NCBI RefSeq assembly: GCF_017591425.1
Contig: NW_024464918.1
Span: forward strand, 26,626,001 to 26,690,000
From: Ochotona curzoniae
Lineage: Eukaryota > Chordata > Mammalia > Lagomorpha > Ochotonidae
DNA length: 64,000 nt
Direction: 5' to 3'
A program made the position numbers and the translations under genes. Positions 43,897 through 55,470 of the stretch are shown here, piece after piece. Each line of letters opens with the position of its first letter. The first letter of the stretch is position 1. The notes under the pieces were generated by a model. It ran no database searches, was not told where the DNA came from, and saw nothing but the letters and a program-made list of their open reading frames with translations.

Positions 43897-45934
43897 AGTC
43901 CGTGCGCAGCAGGGAGGGGCCCGAGCGGGCCGGCACTAATGTGAACTTTTTTTTTTTTTTTTACTGGGATTGTAAAAGCAAAACAAGACGACCTTATTTC
44001 TTAACCGTTTCCAAGAAATGATTACAGTATTTTCATACATTTACTTCTTGCCCAGCAGGGCCAGCCAGGCAGCAAGCCAGGGAGCCGGGCTTGGCAATCC
44101 AGCAGCTGGAGAGGGCATGGGCTCTGGCGCCAGGGGCGGCCGCCTGGGACACCGAAGGGCTCCCGGCCCCACCCACGGGGTATATGCTGAGGACATAGGG
44201 CTGTGACATGGTTCTGAGGTGTGTGCAGGGTGTGGATGAGCCCGAGGGGGGGGGGTACCTGAACCTTCCTGTCCCCTGAGCTCCTCCCCAGGGCAGGCCA
44301 CCAGCTGGGCTGGAGCAGCTCTTCCAGAGACCCAGCATGCAGCTGTTTGCTCAATGAAGTGATGTGACCAACCTCCTTCTGTGGCCGTTCCCAGAGTCTC
44401 CCGGCCAGAACAGGCAGTTCAGCTACCGGAAGCTGTAGGGGTGATCCGGAAGGTCCTGCTGGGGTCAGGAGGACAGGTTGTCATGGCATTCCTTTTGGAG
44501 TCCCTTGGGGAGATGGCAGTGGGGTGGAAGGAAGCCAGCAGCCGTCCTCATCTGCAGCTCCCACCCAGAGCAGTGTGTCCCAGCCTCTGTCCCTCCTGGG
44601 GGACCTGACCGAGTCAGTGACATGGGAGCCTTAACAAGCCCAAGCAGCCTGCCTTCCTGTGGCAAGTGGCATGGGGAATGAGCTTCATCCAGCAGGCTCC
44701 CTGCAGGTGATGTGGAAATGTATGGAGCAAGCCTAAGAGTTTCTGCCTTCAGTCCAACTCTGGAGCTCCTGCTGACCCCAGAACAGGTCAGAGCCCAGTG
44801 GTCCCCGATGGGCGCTGGCTGGCCGAGCCGTTTCCCTCAGCGGATCTGCCGCCACGAGGTGCTTCCTGGACGCTTTCCCCAGGACAGTGTCTTCCTTGAC
44901 AAAACAGCCGACATGGCCTGCTCTGTAGATGCCACTTCCGACGGTCGCCCTGTACTAGCTCACCTAGATGCGCAGCAGCTTCCTGCAAGGGTGCCATGCC
45001 GATCACGGCGGCAGCCGACGCGTCTACACGCGCAGAGCTGAGGCCTGGGGTGTGGACATAGCCAGCCTCCTGGCCCCCAGGTGGCTACAGCTGCATGGGC
45101 AGCACCACGGAGCCTGCACTTTGCTTTACCGAGTGGGGCAAGGGCAGTTTTACAGTCTGCTTGGGGGTTCTTGGGGAGTGTCCAGGCTGAAGTGCCCACA
45201 GCTGTTGGTTGGTTTCTTTCCCCTCCCCTCCCCTCTCCTCTTTCCTTTGCTGTTTGACTAACAGAAACCCATCTTCTGACTGCCAACTCAACTCCCCATC
45301 CCCAGAGGGTCTTCTGTAAGCGTGTCTCTCCGGCTGCACACCCTATACCCACGGGTATTGTGTCATGGTGAAGCTCTTGCCATGCGCATTTGAAATTCGA
45401 GCCACTTTATCGTACCAGAGTTAGGTTTTGTATGTCCACGCGTGAGGCGGGGAGGAAGAGACACCCTGGCCCCAGAGGGGCTGCTGAGCCTGACTGTAGG
45501 TGTTGCTTGTATGTACATGTGCTGGCTTGTTGGAGTGGGGAATGGCTCTCGCGTACCTGTTAGGAGTGGCCTGTGGGTGGGTGTGTGGGTTGCATGGGGT
45601 TCATGGGTGGTTCTTGCGCAGGAGTGGACTGGCTCACCGGGGTAGTTTGTGTGTGCTCCCCAGGTGGCACCAACGTGGAGTGTTCTAGTTCCACTCTCCC
45701 AGTGGGTGGTTGTTGAGTTCCCTCTCTGTCCCTCTTAGCCTCTGCTGTGTCTGAATTGTCTTTTTTATCATGTCCTCTGTGGTGGTTTCCCTGTTTGCCC
45801 CCTTTTGCTCTTCCCTGCTGATGTGTGCAGGTGTTCCTGTGTAGCACCCACCCTGCTTCACAGACACCATCCTGTGTCCTGGGGCTGTCTGCTCCCAGTG
45901 ACGCTATTTGGTGTGTAGTCTGTTGGAAGGTCAT

Positions 45935-46115
45935 TTGCTGATCTTTCCCAAAGATTTTTCTTCTAAAAGTTTAAAAAGTTTTGCCTTTCAAATTTCACAT
46001 TTAAATCAACTTGGAATTCATTTTTGTGTGTGGTGTGAGGTAGGGATTCCATTTTCTCCACTTCTGCAGCCAGTTGTCCCAGCAGCAATTACCCACTCAT
46101 CCTTCCACACCACTG
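45935..46115 (-). mobile_element. Old LINE-1 ORF2 remnant
   Basis: Antisense to the conserved ORF2 stretch: AACTTGGAATTCATTTTTGT, GTGTGAGGTAGGGATTCC, CCAGTTGTCCCAGCAGC. Confidence 0.7.
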
Positions 46116-46421
46116 AGGCGGATCCTCCTAAAGCGGCCCCTTGCGTGCCTCTGGGGTGGCTGGCGGGCTAGGAGTTCCCCAACTTCCCCCTGCTTCTTTC
46201 CAGCGAGGCAGCCACATGAATGCTGTGGCTAACGACATGTCGGAGGAGGGGCTCAGCTTGCCTTTGATTTCTCAATGTTCGGGAGCCCGCGTGGCCGTGT
46301 GTCCATCTCCCTGCCTCCCATGGGCAACCACAGGAGCCACTTGTGACTGGGAGGGCATTTGGGGAGAAGGAGAGTCCTTGAGGGGCTGCTGACTGCTGGG
46401 TTTTTATGTAAAAAAAAAACA

Positions 46422-46427
46422 AATAAA
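46422..46427 (+). terminator. LMAN2: Poly(A) signal AATAAA, probable LMAN2 end
   Basis: Canonical hexamer preceded by an A-run and followed within 10-60 nt by GTATTTGTT and TGTTCTGTTCC, a typical downstream GU-rich element. Confidence 0.55.
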
Positions 46428-46539
46428 TCCGTATTTGTTCAGATGGCTGAGTCCCGTGTTCTGTTCCTTGCTCCTGCCTCCTTGTAGACATCAAGTGTTT
46501 GACCTGCCTGGTCCGTGGAGGGCTCCAGCTAATAGTCCC

Positions 46540-46615
46540 ACTCACACCTGTCCCATCCTGGACGCTGTTCCAGGCACTGGGGGTACAACAGAGAGCCCCA
46601 CAGAGCTTCCGGGCT
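46540..46615 (-). mobile_element. L2 remnant
   Basis: CTGTTCCAGGCACTGGGGGT then CACAGAGCTTCC, reverse of the L2 3' end. Confidence 0.6.
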
Positions 46616-48150
46616 AGTGGGGAAATCCAGCGGGGTGGGTGAGACTAGTATTTAATGCTTACGTTCTTTCGGGCTGTGGTTGACTTTGAGCCACGGCTGG
46701 GGAGGCTGGGAGCTGAGGGCGGGGGTGTTGGCAGGCCTGGGCGGGGCCTTGCATTGAACCCGCTCCCAGCGTTCCCCTGGAGTCCTTGCCTGGGGACACC
46801 TCCCTGCAGTTCCGTTTCACCCCAGCATAATCATCTTCACCTCATCTCTAGAGAAATCCGTCTCCCAGTAGCCTTTGAATTCTCATCTCATGGTTCACGC
46901 TGCCAAAGCGCAAGATGGCCAGGCTTGGGCCAGCGCACAGCGGCCGCAGGAACTCAACCGCTCGAGCCATCCTTGCTGACTCCCAGGGGCACGCATACAT
47001 GCGGTCCAGTGTGGGGTGGGTCCGTGCATCTTGACCACTGGGCCCAACACCCACTCCCAAAAGTTGCCATTGTTACGGCACTACATAGGGTAGATGAGGG
47101 TCCCGCACACTACCCCAAAAAGACAGCATGATAAAGTCACGTCCTGTGACGTGGCCAGTTAGGACTCCGCCCTGCTTGTGTCATTTGTGTCGTAAACCCA
47201 AGAAAGGTTTGGGTGGATTTCAGAATATTTTTTTGCACCAAAATAAATGAACTTGTCATATCTCGACAGGATCTAGTTTGAACCTCGAAGACAACGGCAT
47301 TGGTTCAGAACTCCAATCAGAACACCTTATGGAGGAGCCTGGATGGAGGAATGGTTCTGGCTGACAAGACAATGTAAACAACTCTGGTTGCTAAGGCAGC
47401 CCAGGAATGCCACGGAGGAAGGGAGGAAGCAGGTACTTCCGAGGGATCAGGGGAGCTGCTACACCAGGTGGGCAGCTTGGGCCTGCAGAGATTATCAGCA
47501 TCCACAGCCTTCAAGGAGTCCAGGGGCGGCCCATGGAGAGGGGGCTGGTGCCACAGTCCAGGGGCTTCCTCCAAGGTGCTTGAGCAGGGTTGGTGTGGTG
47601 TGTCCAGAAAGCTGGGCCAGCAGGCTGCGGCTGCCGCCACACTGAAGAACTAAAAAAACAAAAAAGAGGCCCCTTCCAATCTCCTTGGACCCTGGGAGGA
47701 AGCAGTTGATAAGCATTCTGGGAAATGTAGTTTGTAGAGCTCCAGACCCAGCATCTTACAGGAAAGGTGGAAAGGTGCACCTGAGGCTGAGGGGTGATGA
47801 AGCAGCCGGGAGTGGCCGAGGCCCCTGGCTGCAGACAGAGTCCACACAGCAGACCCATTAACCTATGTGCACTGCGCGCGGCTGCCTTCCGTGACTAACC
47901 CTAACTCCCAGCTCAGTCAGGCGGGAGTCGGACTCCAGGGAGAGCCCTGTGTGAAGTCAGGGGAGGGCCAGCTGGAGGCTGCGTCTCAGCTGATCTGCTG
48001 GAGTCTGGATCAGAATTCTCTTGGTGTCCTGTGGGGACGACTGTAGCTAGCCTGCTCTCAGCATCACCCTCCGTGAAGGCAGACGGGAAAATCCACAGAA
48101 ATCATTGGGGATCTTGGTTTAGGTTCCTATTAGCTTTTAAAAAGAGGGGT
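46616..48150. other. Intergenic between LMAN2 and MXD3
   Basis: Unique sequence with an AATAAATGAAC patch near 47240; no exon or gene recognised. Confidence 0.45.
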
Positions 48151-48154
48151 AGAG

Positions 48155-48488
48155 GGACCCGGCATGATAGCATACTGGTTAAAGTCCTCGCCTTGCACAC
48201 GCCAGGATCCCATTTGGGTGCTAGTTCTAATCCCGGCAGCTCCACTTCCCATCCAGCTCCCTGCTTGTGGCCTGGGAGGGCAGTTGAGAACGACCCAAAG
48301 CCTTAGGACCCTGCACCCGGGGGGGGAGACCCAGAAGAGAGGTTCCTGGTTCCTGGCTTCAGATTGGTTCAGCTCCAGCGTTTGCGCTCATTTGGGAAGT
48401 GAATCATCGGATGGAAGATCTTCCTCTCTGTCTCTCCTCTCTGTATATCCGCCTTTCCAATAAAAAAAAAAATAAAATAAAATCTAAA
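48155..48488 (+). mobile_element. C-SINE, full length
   Basis: GGGACCCGGCATGATAGCAT to an (AAAAT)n tail. Confidence 0.93.
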
Positions 48489-48494
48489 AAGAAA

Positions 48495-48820
48495 TGGGGG
48501 GTAGAGGAGGTGGTAGGGTTTGGAAAGCTAAGCCTCCAGCAACCCACATGGGCACCGGTTTGAGTCCCAGCTGCTCTGCTTCCCCTCCAGCTCCCTGCTG
48601 ATGACCTAGAAAAGCAGCAGAGGCTGACTCGAGCACCTGAGAGCCTGCACCTGCGTGGGAGACCCAGAAGAAGCTCCTGGCTTTGGCCTGGCCCAGCCCT
48701 GACCTGTGTAGCCGTTTGGGGAGTGAACCAGTGGAAGATTCTCGCTCTCTTTGTGTCCCTATTTCTCCTTCTTCCACCCTTAACTCAGCCCTTCAGCTAA
48801 ATGAAAGACAATCTTTTTTA
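48495..48820 (+). mobile_element. C-SINE, old diverged copy
   Basis: ACCCACATGGGCACCGGTTT to TTCAGCTAAATGAAAGAC. Confidence 0.8.
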
Positions 48821-49366
48821 AAAAGGTGGTGGCGAAAAGACAGCTGTTTCCTTTGATCTCTCTGCTCTCTGAGTCTTGCCTTCAACACCTGCCTCGGTGA
48901 ACAGATGCTCCTTGTCTAGGCTGGCTTCTCTTCCTGACAAGCCCATCACAGTGGTGTCAGGAGTCAGACCTGCAGGGGCCGCCCCCGGCCCACCACGTGC
49001 AGCGGCCCAGCAGCACAGCACCCTGGCAGAGGATGGGGAAGCTGCCCAGCGCTAGCCCGGTGAAGGTCAGGGCCAGCCCCTCAGGCGCAGCGTCCACTGA
49101 ACACGCGTTGCCTCTGTGCCAGCCTGAGGTGGAGCCACCGGAGGTCCAGGGTGGTTTGTGTGTCCTCTGCAGTGCAGCAGGGTAAGCTACAGCCCGGGAC
49201 GCAAGGCCTGGCTTTTCCTGGCTACTGCGCTTCCCATGCAGCTGCCTGCTGCACAGTGGACTGCCCAAGGCCTTGGCTTCCTGCCGTCCACGTGAGGGTC
49301 TCCGGTGGAACTCTGGGCTCCTGACCCAGCACTCCCCTCTTGCTCTGTGCCACTCTGCCTTTTTTT
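48821..49366. other. Intergenic, no gene recognised
   Basis: Unique sequence; nothing supported. Confidence 0.4.
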
Positions 49367-49680
49367 TTTTTTAAAGATTTATTTATTTTTATTGCAAAGT
49401 CAGATATACAGAGAGGAGGAGAGACAGAGGAAGACCTTCCGTCTGATAATTCACTCCCCAAGTGGCTGCAACAGCCAGAGCTGCGCCGATCCAAAGCTAG
49501 GAGCCAGGAACTTCCTCCAGGTCTCCCATGCAGGTGCAGGGTTCCAAGACTGCTTTCCCAGGCCACAGGGCAGGGAGCTGGATGGGAAGTGGAGCTGCCG
49601 GGATTAGAACCAGCACCCATATGGGATCCTGGCTCGTTCAAAGCGAGGACCCCAGCTGCTAAGCCATCATGCCAGGCCCA
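49367..49680 (-). mobile_element. C-SINE, full length
   Basis: AAAGATTTATTTATTTTTAT to CCATCATGCCAGGCCC. Confidence 0.93.
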
Positions 49681-49929
49681 CCATTCTGCCCTTTAAATAA
49701 ATACATGTATTATTTTTTTATCTATCTGTTTACTTACTGAGATGAGTGGAGAGGGGCACTCTTCCTGAACTGTCCCGTGTCTAAAAGTCTGTTTGACTCT
49801 CACTGGGAACTCTAAACTTTAAGAACCGGAAGCCTGATGTAAGCCACTGCTGTTTCTTCACAGGCAGATTCCTTCTTCTTGGTGCATTTTAGGGCTAGTT
49901 ACCCTTCGTGATGCCCTTGGGAAAGCCTG

Positions 49930-50000
49930 GGGGGCTCAGGAGAAGCTCCTGGCTTCGGATTGGTTGCAGCCATTTGGGGCGTGAACCAGTGGATGGAAGA

Positions 50001-50030
<30 letters not shown>
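49930..50030 (+). mobile_element. C-SINE, 3' part, with (CT)n end
   Basis: AAGCTCCTGGCTTCGGATTG to a CTCTCTCT run. Confidence 0.8.
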
Positions 50031-50031
<1 letters not shown>

Positions 50032-50137
50032 GGGCCTTGCATGATGGCTCATTTACTAAATGCTCACCTTGCATATGCCAGAATCTCAAATGGGAGCTGC
50101 TTCCTATCCCGGCAGTTCCACTTCCCATCCAGTGTGG
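50032..50137 (+). mobile_element. C-SINE, 5' part only
   Basis: GGGCCTTGCATGATGGCTCA to CACTTCCCATCCAG. Confidence 0.82.
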
Positions 50138-50439
50138 GACGTCTCCTCGCCGGGGAAGCAGCCTGACCCGAGGCTGGCTGGCTCCATCCTAGGTGCCGTG
50201 ACTGCCCAGGCAGGAGACTGTGACCTGGCCGAGAACTCCGCATCCTGCCTGGTAAGAATGTGCAGATCCCTGGCCGGACTGTTCAGGCATGACCAGGAGA
50301 ACGACGAGTTTCACCAGTTCAGCAACAAAGTCAGGGATGGTTAGACCCTTAAGGTAGCCCCGCAGTAGCACAGGCCCCTGAGGCCCTCCTGCTTCTTGCC
50401 CTTCCCTCCCCATTCCTTCCTTCCTTCCTCTCTTTTTCT

Positions 50440-50770
50440 TTTTTAAGATTTATTTATTTTTTTATTACAAAGTCAGATATACAGAGAGGAGGAGAGACAG
50501 AGAGGAAGATCTTCCATCCAATGATTCACTCCCCAAGTGAGCGCAACGGCCGGTGCTGCGCTGATCTGAAGCCAAGAACCAGGAACTTCTTCCGGGTCTC
50601 CCACGCAGGTGCGGGGTCCCAAAGCTTGGGCCGTCCTCGACTGCTTTCCCAGGCCACAGGCAGGGAGCTGGATGGGAAGTGGAGCTGCCGGGATTAGAAC
50701 CAGCGCCCCATATGGGATCCCAGCGCGTTCAAGGTGAGGACTTTAGCCGCTAGGCCACGCCGCCGGGCGC
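50440..50770 (-). mobile_element. C-SINE, full length, young-looking
   Basis: TTAAGATTTATTTATTTTTT to GGCCACGCCGCCGGGCGC; CpGs well kept. Confidence 0.93.
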
Positions 50771-50779
50771 TCGTTTTTC

Positions 50780-51102
50780 TTTTTTTTTAAGATTGATTTA
50801 TTTTTATTGGAAAGACAGATATATAGGGAGAAGGAGGGACAGAAAGATCTTCCATCTACAGATTCACTCCCCAAGTGGCTGCAACAGCCAGAGCTGAGCC
50901 AATCCAAAGCTGGGAACTTCTTCCTCCAGGTCTCCCACGCGGGTGCAGGGTCCCAAGGCTTTGGGCCATCCTCGACTGCTTTCCCAGGCCACAGGCAAGG
51001 AGCTGGATGGGAAGTGGAGCAGCTGGGACATGAACTGGCACCCATATGGGATCCTGGCATATGTAAGAGGGTTTAGCCACTAGGCTACCGCACTGGGCCT
51101 GG
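50780..51102 (-). mobile_element. C-SINE, full length
   Basis: TTAAGATTGATTTATTTTTA to CTACCGCACTGGGCC, directly beside the previous copy and in the same orientation. Confidence 0.93.
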
Positions 51103-51429
51103 TTTCTGCCTTTATAGACCCACTGTTCTGTAGTTCAGGGTCGAGAGGTCGTGAGGGCGGGAGTCCCCTCTCCCATCCAGCAACAAGGCATTTCCGGATC
51201 CTGTACCTCTGGTTTGGCGCCCATGGGCACAGCAAGAGAGCCTGGCTTCCCCTTGGCTGCCTGTCTTCCCCATTCTGCTTTCTGCTTACACAGACCCCAG
51301 GCGGCAGAAGATAGCTCTGTTTCTGGGGGAGACCTGCGTGGCACCAGGAGGAGCGGCCAGTAGGTGAAAGCTCTGTCCTCTGCTCCCCTACTAAATATAT
51401 AGTAATGAGGCGCTGGGGTGATGGCTCCA

Positions 51430-51475
51430 CAGTCTAATCCTCTACCTTTAGCCACTAGGCTACTGCGCTGGGCCC
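51430..51475 (-). mobile_element. C-SINE head remnant
   Basis: AGCCACTAGGCTACTGCGCT then GGGCCC. Confidence 0.6.
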
Positions 51476-51481
51476 TGAGTC

Positions 51482-51620
51482 TTTTTTTTTTTAATAGAGT
51501 TTTCAACTTCCCTAAATACTGTTGGAGAGGCCAACATATTATACCCACTTCCATGATCTGAGTTTGGAACTGGTAAGGCAGCCACACAACCCAAGCTCGG
51601 GGAGGTGAGCCGGCAGCAGC
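51482..51620 (-). mobile_element. T-headed LINE-like fragment
   Basis: T-run, then AATAGAGTTTTCAACTTCCC; its family was not recognised. Confidence 0.3.
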
Positions 51621-51654
51621 TGACCCCAGGTCCTGCATCAGGAGAAAACAGTGT

Positions 51655-51702
51655 CTCACACACACACACACAAACACACTCTCTCTCACACATACACACC
51701 CT
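51655..51702. repeat. (CA)n/(CT)n microsatellite
   Basis: CACACACACACACACAAACA then CTCTCTC. Confidence 0.9.
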
Positions 51703-52631
51703 GCCCCCTACCTGACCAGCTCAGGTCATCGGTCAGCATGTAGCCAGCTCGCATCAGGGGGTGCGGCCCCAGCCTTTGCTCCTGGAGGGCCCGCCTGCCG
51801 GACCCTCAGCCGTTGATGGTGCAGGGACAGCTGCCCACGCCCTTTCTTGAGAGGAGCCAGTTGGAGGTCCCCTCCTCTGCACTGGCCCACAGCCGTCAGG
51901 GCTGCCACCTGCTGTGTTCCATTGTCCTCGGCACAAAACTACGACCAACAGCTGAGACGCTGGCAGCCTGAACAGCGTTTGTGGGGTGCCAGGGCACCCT
52001 GTAGGGGACAGCTGACCCCAGGAAGGGCCAGTGACGCAGGGGCAATCGGCTGCCCCCAGCAGGCCTGCCTCCGCACAGCAGGGCTCCGGCGCATGGCGCA
52101 CGCCTTGCGTCCCACATGCAGTGATGTAGCAGAGTCCACCGCTGGAGGGTTTGGGAGCAGTCCCCGTCCCCTCTGGAGGGACCGTGCCAAGAATGAGCTG
52201 CAGCTGCCCCTGGCACGCATGGCTGGCGTCAGCCCTGCAGCCCGGGTGGCACCCCCTTCTACGCCCTGCCTGGCAGGTGGGGAGGCCACAGCACGGCTCC
52301 CACCAGGCTGGCCCCTGCTGGCCACACACCTTCCTGGGCTCCGGGCCGCCCAGCGTGATCATGGCTCCTGCGGTGAGCGGTCAGGGTGGGTCTCACCGGG
52401 TTCTGGAGGCACAGATGCGGACATGGCTGTCAGGAGGCCACAAGATTCCCCGGGCAGGAGGGGTTGGCCCGGTGGCGGGAGGAGGCGGGCGCGAGGCCCT
52501 GTGTGGTTTCCCCAGGAAGGAAGTGCTGGGCCAGCAGGCTCAGGATTGCCACACCTCAGCCATTTCGGGACTCCTACAGGGCTGCCCCTGGGGGTGTGGC
52601 CTCTCGCCCTGGGGTGAGAACGGCCCAGGGT
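51703..52631. other. Intergenic, GC-rich, no gene recognised
   Basis: Long open frames on both strands here reflect GC richness; no splice-linked or known protein was found. Confidence 0.45.
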
Positions 52632-52925
52632 GAAAGGGGGTGGCGTCGTGGTGCAGCAGGTAAAGTCACACTGGGTGACACTCTGAATCCCAGCTACTCC
52701 AGTTCCCATCCAGCTCCCTGCCTGTGGCCTGGGAAAGCAGTCAAGCCCAAGCTGTTGGGCCCCTGCACCCACGTGGAGATGCGGAAGAAGCTCCTGGCTC
52801 CTGGCTTTGACTCATCCCAGCCCGGGCTGCTGTGGCCCTTCGGGGAAGAGAACCAGCAGATGGAAGGTCTCTTTCTGCGTATATCACTGTGCCTTTCAAA
52901 CAAACAAATAAAGAAATACTAAAAA
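52632..52925 (+). mobile_element. C-SINE, diverged
   Basis: GGTGGCGTCGTGGTGCAGCA to CAAACAAACAAATAAAGAAA. Confidence 0.82.
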
Positions 52926-53342
52926 GAGGATTGGAATGCCTAAAGCAGGCAAGGGCGGGGTCAAACGCAGGCTGTGACTGGGCACCCTTGGCTGCTAAGG
53001 TGCTGGTCCCCATAGTGAAGGACCAAGGATCTGAAAGGCCATGGAGGCAGGAGGGCCATGCTGCCGTCCCCCTGGACGTCCCTCCAGAAACCCGAGGCCA
53101 TGTGGACACACGTGGGGAAGTGTCAGGACCACAGACGCCCCGGGCTCCCTTGCCCTGCTGGAAATGCGAGGCGTGAGCAGGACCCGCTCGTGCCTGGACC
53201 TGCTGTAGATGGGTGGTGGGTCCGACTGGGGGGAAACGATGCCCAGATGCCCACGGCACTTGATGAAACCTAGGCTCGCAGACCGGGCCCTGAGCCAGCA
53301 CCGCGTGGACCTGGCCTGCGGGAGTGGGACCGCAGCCCCCCC
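52926..53342. other. Intergenic, no gene recognised
   Basis: Unique sequence leading into the minisatellite; nothing supported. Confidence 0.4.
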
Positions 53343-53750
53343 GTCCGCCGTGCACGCAGCCCCCGGTCCGCCGCCCCCCCCCGTCGGCCGTGCACGCAGC
53401 CCCCCGTCGGCCGTGCACGCAGCCCCCCGTCCGCCGTGCACGCAGCCCCCCGTCCGCCGTGTGCACGCAGCCCCCCGTCCGCCATGCACGCAGCCCCCCG
53501 TCCGCCGTGCACGCAGCCCCCCGTCCGCCGTGTGCACGCAGCCCCCCGTCCGCCGTGCACGCAGCCCCCCGTCCGCCGTGCACGCAGGCCCCCGGTCCGC
53601 CGCCCCCCGTCGGCCGTGCACGCAGGACCCCGTCCGCCGTGCACGCAGGCCCCCGGTCCGCCGCCCCCCGTCGGCCGTGCACGCAGCCCCCAGTCCGCTG
53701 TGCACGCAGCCCCCAGTCCGCAGCCTCCTGTCGGCCGTGCACGCTGCCCG
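53343..53750. repeat. CpG-rich 23-bp minisatellite
   Basis: About 18 units of GTGCACGCAG + CCCCCC + GTCCGCC, with 25-bp (GTGTGCAC) and shorter (GGTCCGCCG) variants interspersed. All six frames stay largely open, producing spurious Pro/Cys/Arg proteins. Confidence 0.95.
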
Positions 53751-53895
53751 CCCTGAAGCTGGCGGCCTCGGCCCGCGAGGGCCACCTAGTGGCCACCTCT
53801 GAGATTCCAGCGCAGAAAATTCCCGCTGCAGACAGACCCACTGGGTACGGCCGTAACTTACTAATTATTAATTCATTAGATAGATTCATTAATTC

Positions 53896-53996
<101 letters not shown>

Positions 53997-54017
53997 AAAA
54001 GAAATTTCGCCTGTGCC

Positions 54018-54346
54018 TTTTTAAAAAGATTTATTTATTTATCTTTATTGGAAAGTCAGATATAAAGAGAGGAGGAGAGACAGAGAGGAAGATCTTCCGT
54101 CCGATGATTCACTCCCCAAGTGAGCACTACAGCCGGTGCTGTGCCGATCTGAAGCCAAGAGCCTCTTCTGGGTCTCCCACGCGGATGCAGGGTCCCAAGG
54201 CTTTGGGCCGTCCTTGACTGCTTTCCCAGGCCACAAGCAGGGAGCTGGATGGGAAGTGGAGCTGCCGGGATTAGAACCAGTGCCTATATGGGATCCCGGT
54301 GCGTTCAAGGTGAGGACTTTAGCCGCTAGGCCATGCTGCCGGGCCC
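54018..54346 (-). mobile_element. C-SINE, full length
   Basis: AAAGATTTATTTATTTATCT to GGCCATGCTGCCGGGCCCC. Confidence 0.93.
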
Positions 54347-54564
54347 CCGCCTGTGCCTTTTTATGGGGTCCAGTGTGATCACTTGCATACGTGTGTAACT
54401 GTGGTCTCTAGAGTCGGCCATGCGAGGATGAGTGGCGTGTGTCTCAGTGCGCATGCCTGCTCTGGGCCTTCCCCGAGGCATCTTGAGGCTGCTACAGGCT
54501 GGCTGAGTGGATGCTGGAAGGTAGCCAGCACTCTGGGTCATTCCTCCACAAACCCGCTGTTGCC

Positions 54565-54998
54565 CTGCAGCATGGTGCAGCACTGGCGCTGCAGCATGGC
54601 ATAGCACTGGCGCTGCAGCATGGCACAGCACTGGCCCTGCAGCATGGCGCAGCACTGGTGCTGCAGCATGGTGCAGCACTGGCCCTGCAGCATGGCATAG
54701 CACTGGCCCTGCAGCATGGCATAGCACTGGCCCTGCAGCATGGCATAGCACTGGCGCTGCAGCATGGTGCAGCACTGGCCCTGCAGCATGGCATAGCACT
54801 GGCGCTGCAGCATGGCATAGCACTGGCCCTGCAGCATGGCGCAGCACTGGCCCTGCAGCATGGCATAGCACTGGCCCTGCAGCATGGCATAGCACTGGCC
54901 CTGCAGCATGGCATAGCACTGGCCCTGCAGCATGGCATAGCACTGGTCCTGCAGCATGGCATAGCACTGGCACTGCAGCATGGCATAGCACTGGCCCT
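54565..54998. repeat. 24-bp minisatellite
   Basis: About 18 units of CTGCAGCATGG(C/T) + (ATA/GCA/ACA)GCACTGG(C/T)(C/G), each with a PstI site. Few unit variants are shuffled along the array. Confidence 0.97.
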
Positions 54999-54999
54999 G

Positions 55000-55224
55000 T
55001 GGGGAAGGCTTGGATCCTGGCATTGACAGTCAGCAGCACAGGAAACTGAGTGCAGAGGGAGAAATACTGCATCCATTCAACCAGCACCTCATTCCGTGCC
55101 ATTGGCCGCCACAGGTTTTCTGTATGGTGCTTATCTCAGTAGACCAGGAGGAGGAATAAATAAAATGTAGTGAGTACAAAAATATGAAATGGTGCCATAA
55201 TTTTATTGAATGGGTTAACTGGTT
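55000..55224. other. Intergenic, no gene recognised
   Basis: Unique sequence after the minisatellite. Confidence 0.4.
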
Positions 55225-55470
55225 AAGCTCTATTTACTTATTTGAAAGAGTTACAAAGAGAGAGGGAGAGACAGAGATGTTCCATTCACTAATTCCACTC
55301 CCCATAAGGCCACAAGAGCTGGGACAAGGCTAGGCAGAAGCCAGGAACCCGGAGTTCCATCAGGGTCACCCACATGGGTGCAGGGCATCTTCTACTGCCT
55401 TCCCAGATGCATTAGCAGGAAGCTGGATCATAAGTGGAGCAGCCAGGACTGAGGATGGGATGCTTGCTGT
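55225..55470 (-). mobile_element. C-SINE, old diverged copy
   Basis: TCTATTTACTTATTTGAAAG to ATCATAAGTGGAGCAGCC. Confidence 0.75.

Larger units (their letters stand above)
43897..46440 (+). other. LMAN2: LMAN2 3'UTR (probable full extent)
   Basis: No C-SINE interrupts this 2.5 kb, unlike its surroundings, and it ends at AATAAA (46422-46427) with GT-rich sequence just downstream. An old LINE-1 piece lies inside at about 45940. A shorter alternative 3' end cannot be excluded. Confidence 0.55.

Noticed and set aside
46880..47070. Possible tRNA or old SINE-like sequence
   Set aside because: Some SINE-like phrases but no A and B boxes in order and no cloverleaf seen.
51703..52631. 256-codon plus and 202-codon minus open frames between LMAN2 and MXD3
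   Set aside because: GC-rich sequence with no recognisable domain, start context or splice partners; human has no gene in this interval.
52741..53889. 382-codon frame on the minus strand with CVHGGRGAAC-type repeats
   Set aside because: Translation of the 23-bp minisatellite joined to a C-SINE; not a gene.
54326..55102. Repeat proteins AMPCCRAS and VLCHAAGP on the minus strand
   Set aside because: All frames of the 24-bp minisatellite are open; nothing else supports translation.
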